This document shows positions 15,979 through 17,472 of a stretch of 17,472 nucleotides of DNA, piece by piece. The number at the start of each line of letters is the position of its first letter. Within the stretch, counting starts at the first letter, position 1. The DNA is from UBA6544 sp049601975 (lineage in GTDB: Bacteria; Pseudomonadota; Alphaproteobacteria; UBA8366). A program made the translations under genes and the position numbers. Location: NCBI GenBank assembly GCA_049601975.1, contig JBMYRC010000082.1:1-17472 (forward strand), in the 5' to 3' direction. The notes under the pieces were generated by a model. That model ran no database searches and had not been told where the DNA came from. It saw only the letters and a list, made by a program, of their open reading frames with translations.

Positions 15979-16773
15979 ATGAGCGACGACAGATTACTTT
16001 TCGAGGCGTCCGACGGCATCGCGATCCTGACACTGAATCGCCCCGAGGTGATGAACGCGTTCGAGGACGGAATGCGGGAAGCGCTATTCGACCAACTGGA
16101 AGCGTGCGCCGCCGACCCAAGTATACGCGCCGTCGTGATTACCGGTGCCGGTAAAGCGTTCTGCGCCGGCGGCGATATCGCCAGCATGGCAAAGCTGCAA
16201 GAAGACAACGACGTCTCCATTGTCGAGACGCGAATGAATATCGCGGGCCAGGTCATCCAACAAATTCGACGTATGCCGCAGCCCGTACTCGCGGCAATCA
16301 ATGGTGCGGCGGCCGGCGGCGGTATGAACTTGGCGCTCGCGTGCGATTTGCGGATCGCCAGCGACCGCGCGGTCTTCGCGGAAAGTTTCGTGAAGATCGG
16401 CCTGGCCCCCGATTGGGGCGGTTTTGATTTTCTCACCAAACTGGTCGGCACTTCGAAGGCAATGGAGCTGATGATGCTGGGCGACCGTATCGACGCGATG
16501 GAGGCGCACCGTCTTGGCCTCGTCAATCGCGTTGTCCCCGATGTGGAGTTCCGTGACGAAGCCGCTAAACTGGCGCGACGTCTGGCCGATGGTCCTCCGG
16601 AAACCCTGGCGGCCATCAAGGAAGGCGTCTATCGCGGTGTGGACTCTTCACTGCCCGAGACATTGTCGTATGAGTACAAGACTCAGCGTCGATTGTTCCT
16701 GCGCGACGACGCGCGAGAAGGCATGAAAGCATTCCTGGAAAAACGCCCAGCAGTCTATGGGAATAGGGACTAA
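15979..16773 (+). CDS. Enoyl-CoA hydratase/isomerase family protein (crotonase), copy 2
   Basis: A 264-residue crotonase. Seen: ILTLNRPEVMNAF (16-28), the first oxyanion segment AFCAGGD (60-66), the second segment NGAAAGGGM (108-116), ACDLRIAS (121-128), and IGLAPDWGG (140-148) with Asp145 where the catalytic acid is expected. That resembles PaaG-type isomerases, but hydratase activity is not excluded. GGAGG lies 5 nt before ATG 15979, so this start is preferred over an open extension to 15928. It shares the fold but is clearly not a recent duplicate of the crotonase at 2610. It is divergent from the TauD-type gene and convergent with the DUF4387 gene, separated by a hairpin. Confidence 0.91.
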   Translation: MSDDRLLFEASDGIAILTLNRPEVMNAFEDGMREALFDQLEACAADPSIRAVVITGAGKAFCAGGDIASMAKLQEDNDVSIVETRMNIAGQVIQQIRRMPQPVLAAINGAAAGGGMNLALACDLRIASDRAVFAESFVKIGLAPDWGGFDFLTKLVGTSKAMELMMLGDRIDAMEAHRLGLVNRVVPDVEFRDEAAKLARRLADGPPETLAAIKEGVYRGVDSSLPETLSYEYKTQRRLFLRDDAREGMKAFLEKRPAVYGNRD

Positions 16774-16780
16774 CGCCCCT

Positions 16781-16819
16781 CCTGTCATTCCGGCGCGCTG
16801 AGTCCGGAATGACGACAGG
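16781..16819. terminator. Inverted repeat between convergent genes, likely bidirectional terminator or dispersed palindrome
   Basis: GTCATTCCGG at 16784-16793 pairs perfectly over 10 bp with CCGGAATGAC at 16804-16813 around a 10-nt loop; outer CCT/AGG bases extend it with a small bulge. It sits in the 49-nt gap between the stops of the crotonase and DUF4387 genes, the right place for a shared terminator, although there is no T-run on either side. The GTCATTCCGG core is also the core of dispersed palindromes common in Rhodospirillales genomes. Confidence 0.65.
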
Positions 16820-16822
16820 ACC

Positions 16823-17134
16823 CTAGTCGGCGATCTCTAACTCCATCAATGGCACATGTTGTTGGGCACCATAAATATCGGTGTCCCCCGGTGAACCGGA
16901 CGGGATTTTGCGCGGCAAGGTGATCTTGATCGCGTAGGCCACGTCCATTGGAATAATGGCGACTTCGTTATCCGTGACTCCGTAAAGCGGACTTAGCGCG
17001 CGCGGGGATAATACGCCGCTATCGCGGACTTTCTCGTATGTCGCCTGATCTTCGAACATGATGTCGAGGGTGAACATCAGCGCTCCCGCGTTCTTCGAGC
17101 GAATGACTTTGGCTATGTCCCGTAATTTCGCCAT
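16823..17134 (-). CDS. DUF4387 domain protein
   Basis: A 103-residue protein starting MAKLRDIAKVIRSKNAG, with LDIMFEDQATYEKVRDSGVL (23-42), YGV at 51-53 and the family hallmark PSGSPGDTDIYGAQQH (78-93). DUF4387 proteins are found either fused to or directly after an AtuA-type (DUF1446) protein, and that is the case here: the upstream gene ends TGA overlapping this ATG by one base (TGATG at 17132-17136), so translation is coupled and a complex is likely. Function is uncharacterised; the conserved acidic and His residues hint at part of an enzyme. A frame extension to 17197 exists but would overlap the end of the AtuA gene and lacks family sequence. Confidence 0.92.
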   Translation of the reverse strand: MAKLRDIAKVIRSKNAGALMFTLDIMFEDQATYEKVRDSGVLSPRALSPLYGVTDNEVAIIPMDVAYAIKITLPRKIPSGSPGDTDIYGAQQHVPLMELEIAD

Positions 17135-17472
17135 CAGAGGGCCTCCATCTCCATGCGCACCGCTTCCAGCGGATGATCGCATTCCATTACGTGCCAAACA
17201 TTGAACTCATAGACTTGGCCGACCGGCATGTCGGACGGCGAAAAGGGGATCGCCATGTTGCCGGAAATACACATTCGGCCTTCGAAATCGCCATGCAGCA
17301 GGAGGTAGCGGATTTTAGCGCAGACGGCCTTAGAGATTTCCTCCGTTTCGCCAATCACGTCGACCAACAGGCCAAGTTCATGCGCCGCCGTCTCCTTCAC
17401 GGGCTCGATGACACCCATGGTCGCATTCTTGCCGTAGATATGGATGTTGATCTGAAAGGTCGAGGGATCGAT
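17134..17472 (-). CDS. AtuA/DUF1446 family protein (acyclic terpene utilisation-type), C-terminal part
   Basis: The window ends inside this gene; 112 codons of its 3' end are visible, entering at 17472 and ending TGA at 17134-17136. The chain begins IDPSTFQINIHIYGKNATMG, then VIEPVKETAAHELGLLVDVI, RYLLLHGDFEGRMCISGNMA, IPFSPSDMPVGQVYEFNVWH. These match the C-terminal end of the AtuA/DUF1446 family as I know it (YG-x-x-A-x-MG-x-x-EP, GN-A-PFSPSD, YEF-x-x-WHV). AtuA is encoded in the acyclic terpene (citronellol/geraniol) utilisation cluster of pseudomonads, but its reaction is not firmly known, and most homologues lie outside terpene clusters. Transcribed ahead of DUF4387 with a one-base overlap. 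The internal ATG at 17418 is not the start. Confidence 0.88.
   Translation of the reverse strand: MDPSTFQINIHIYGKNATMGVIEPVKETAAHELGLLVDVIGETEEISKAVCAKIRYLLLHGDFEGRMCISGNMAIPFSPSDMPVGQVYEFNVWHVMECDHPLEAVRMEMEAL

Noticed and set aside
1..17472. CRISPR arrays, tRNA or rRNA genes, insertion sequences, toxin-antitoxin pairs
   Set aside because: No regularly spaced repeats, no recognisable tRNA or rRNA sequence and no transposase or toxin-antitoxin motif was seen by eye on either strand.

Overview
The window is a gene-dense stretch (short spacers, GC-rich codons) that looks like the chromosome of an alphaproteobacterium, probably Rhodospirillales-like. That placement is inference. It rests on the mix of families (AtuA/DUF4387 pair, caspase-type secreted peptidase with an EF-hand loop, DUF1330, several LLM flavoenzymes, TauD-type and Rieske oxygenases) and on a GTCATTCCGG hairpin of a kind seen in that group. 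No rRNA, tRNA, CRISPR, transposase, transporter or transcription regulator was seen.

Left part (1-5040), metabolic genes: a MmgE/PrpD-family gene cut by the left edge and co-directional with a luciferase-like monooxygenase (minus strand); a broken glyoxalase-fold gene; a glutathione S-transferase plus crotonase pair (plus strand); a second GST (minus strand); and an isocitrate lyase/methylisocitrate lyase-type C-C lyase (plus strand).

Middle (5045-8577), where most gene decay sits: an intact calcineurin-type phosphoesterase; a long caspase/EF-hand/PDZ gene split by several frame changes and probably an internal deletion; a small intact DUF1330 gene; and a frameshifted, N-terminally eroded alpha/beta hydrolase.

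Right part (8682-17472), oxidative catabolism: a GMC flavoprotein dehydrogenase; a TauD/TfdA dioxygenase divergent from a cytochrome P450 whose frame carries an early TAG; a phthalate-dioxygenase-type Rieske oxygenase; a second LLM monooxygenase and a second TauD-type dioxygenase (minus-strand pair); a second crotonase; and a translationally coupled AtuA/DUF4387 pair cut by the right edge.

The intact genes read together as capacity to oxidise a hydrophobic, possibly terpenoid or cyclic, substrate (P450, Rieske, LLM, TauD, GMC) and to process CoA thioesters and short acids (crotonases, C-C lyase, MmgE/PrpD, AtuA/DUF4387). No substrate can be read from sequence. Four loci are broken while their neighbours have clean frames and good ribosome binding sites, which points to ongoing gene loss or to sequence errors. 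No wholly new defence or mobile system is visible. The points most worth a second look are the decayed caspase-PDZ gene, the cluster of broken genes, and the AtuA/DUF4387 neighbourhood.
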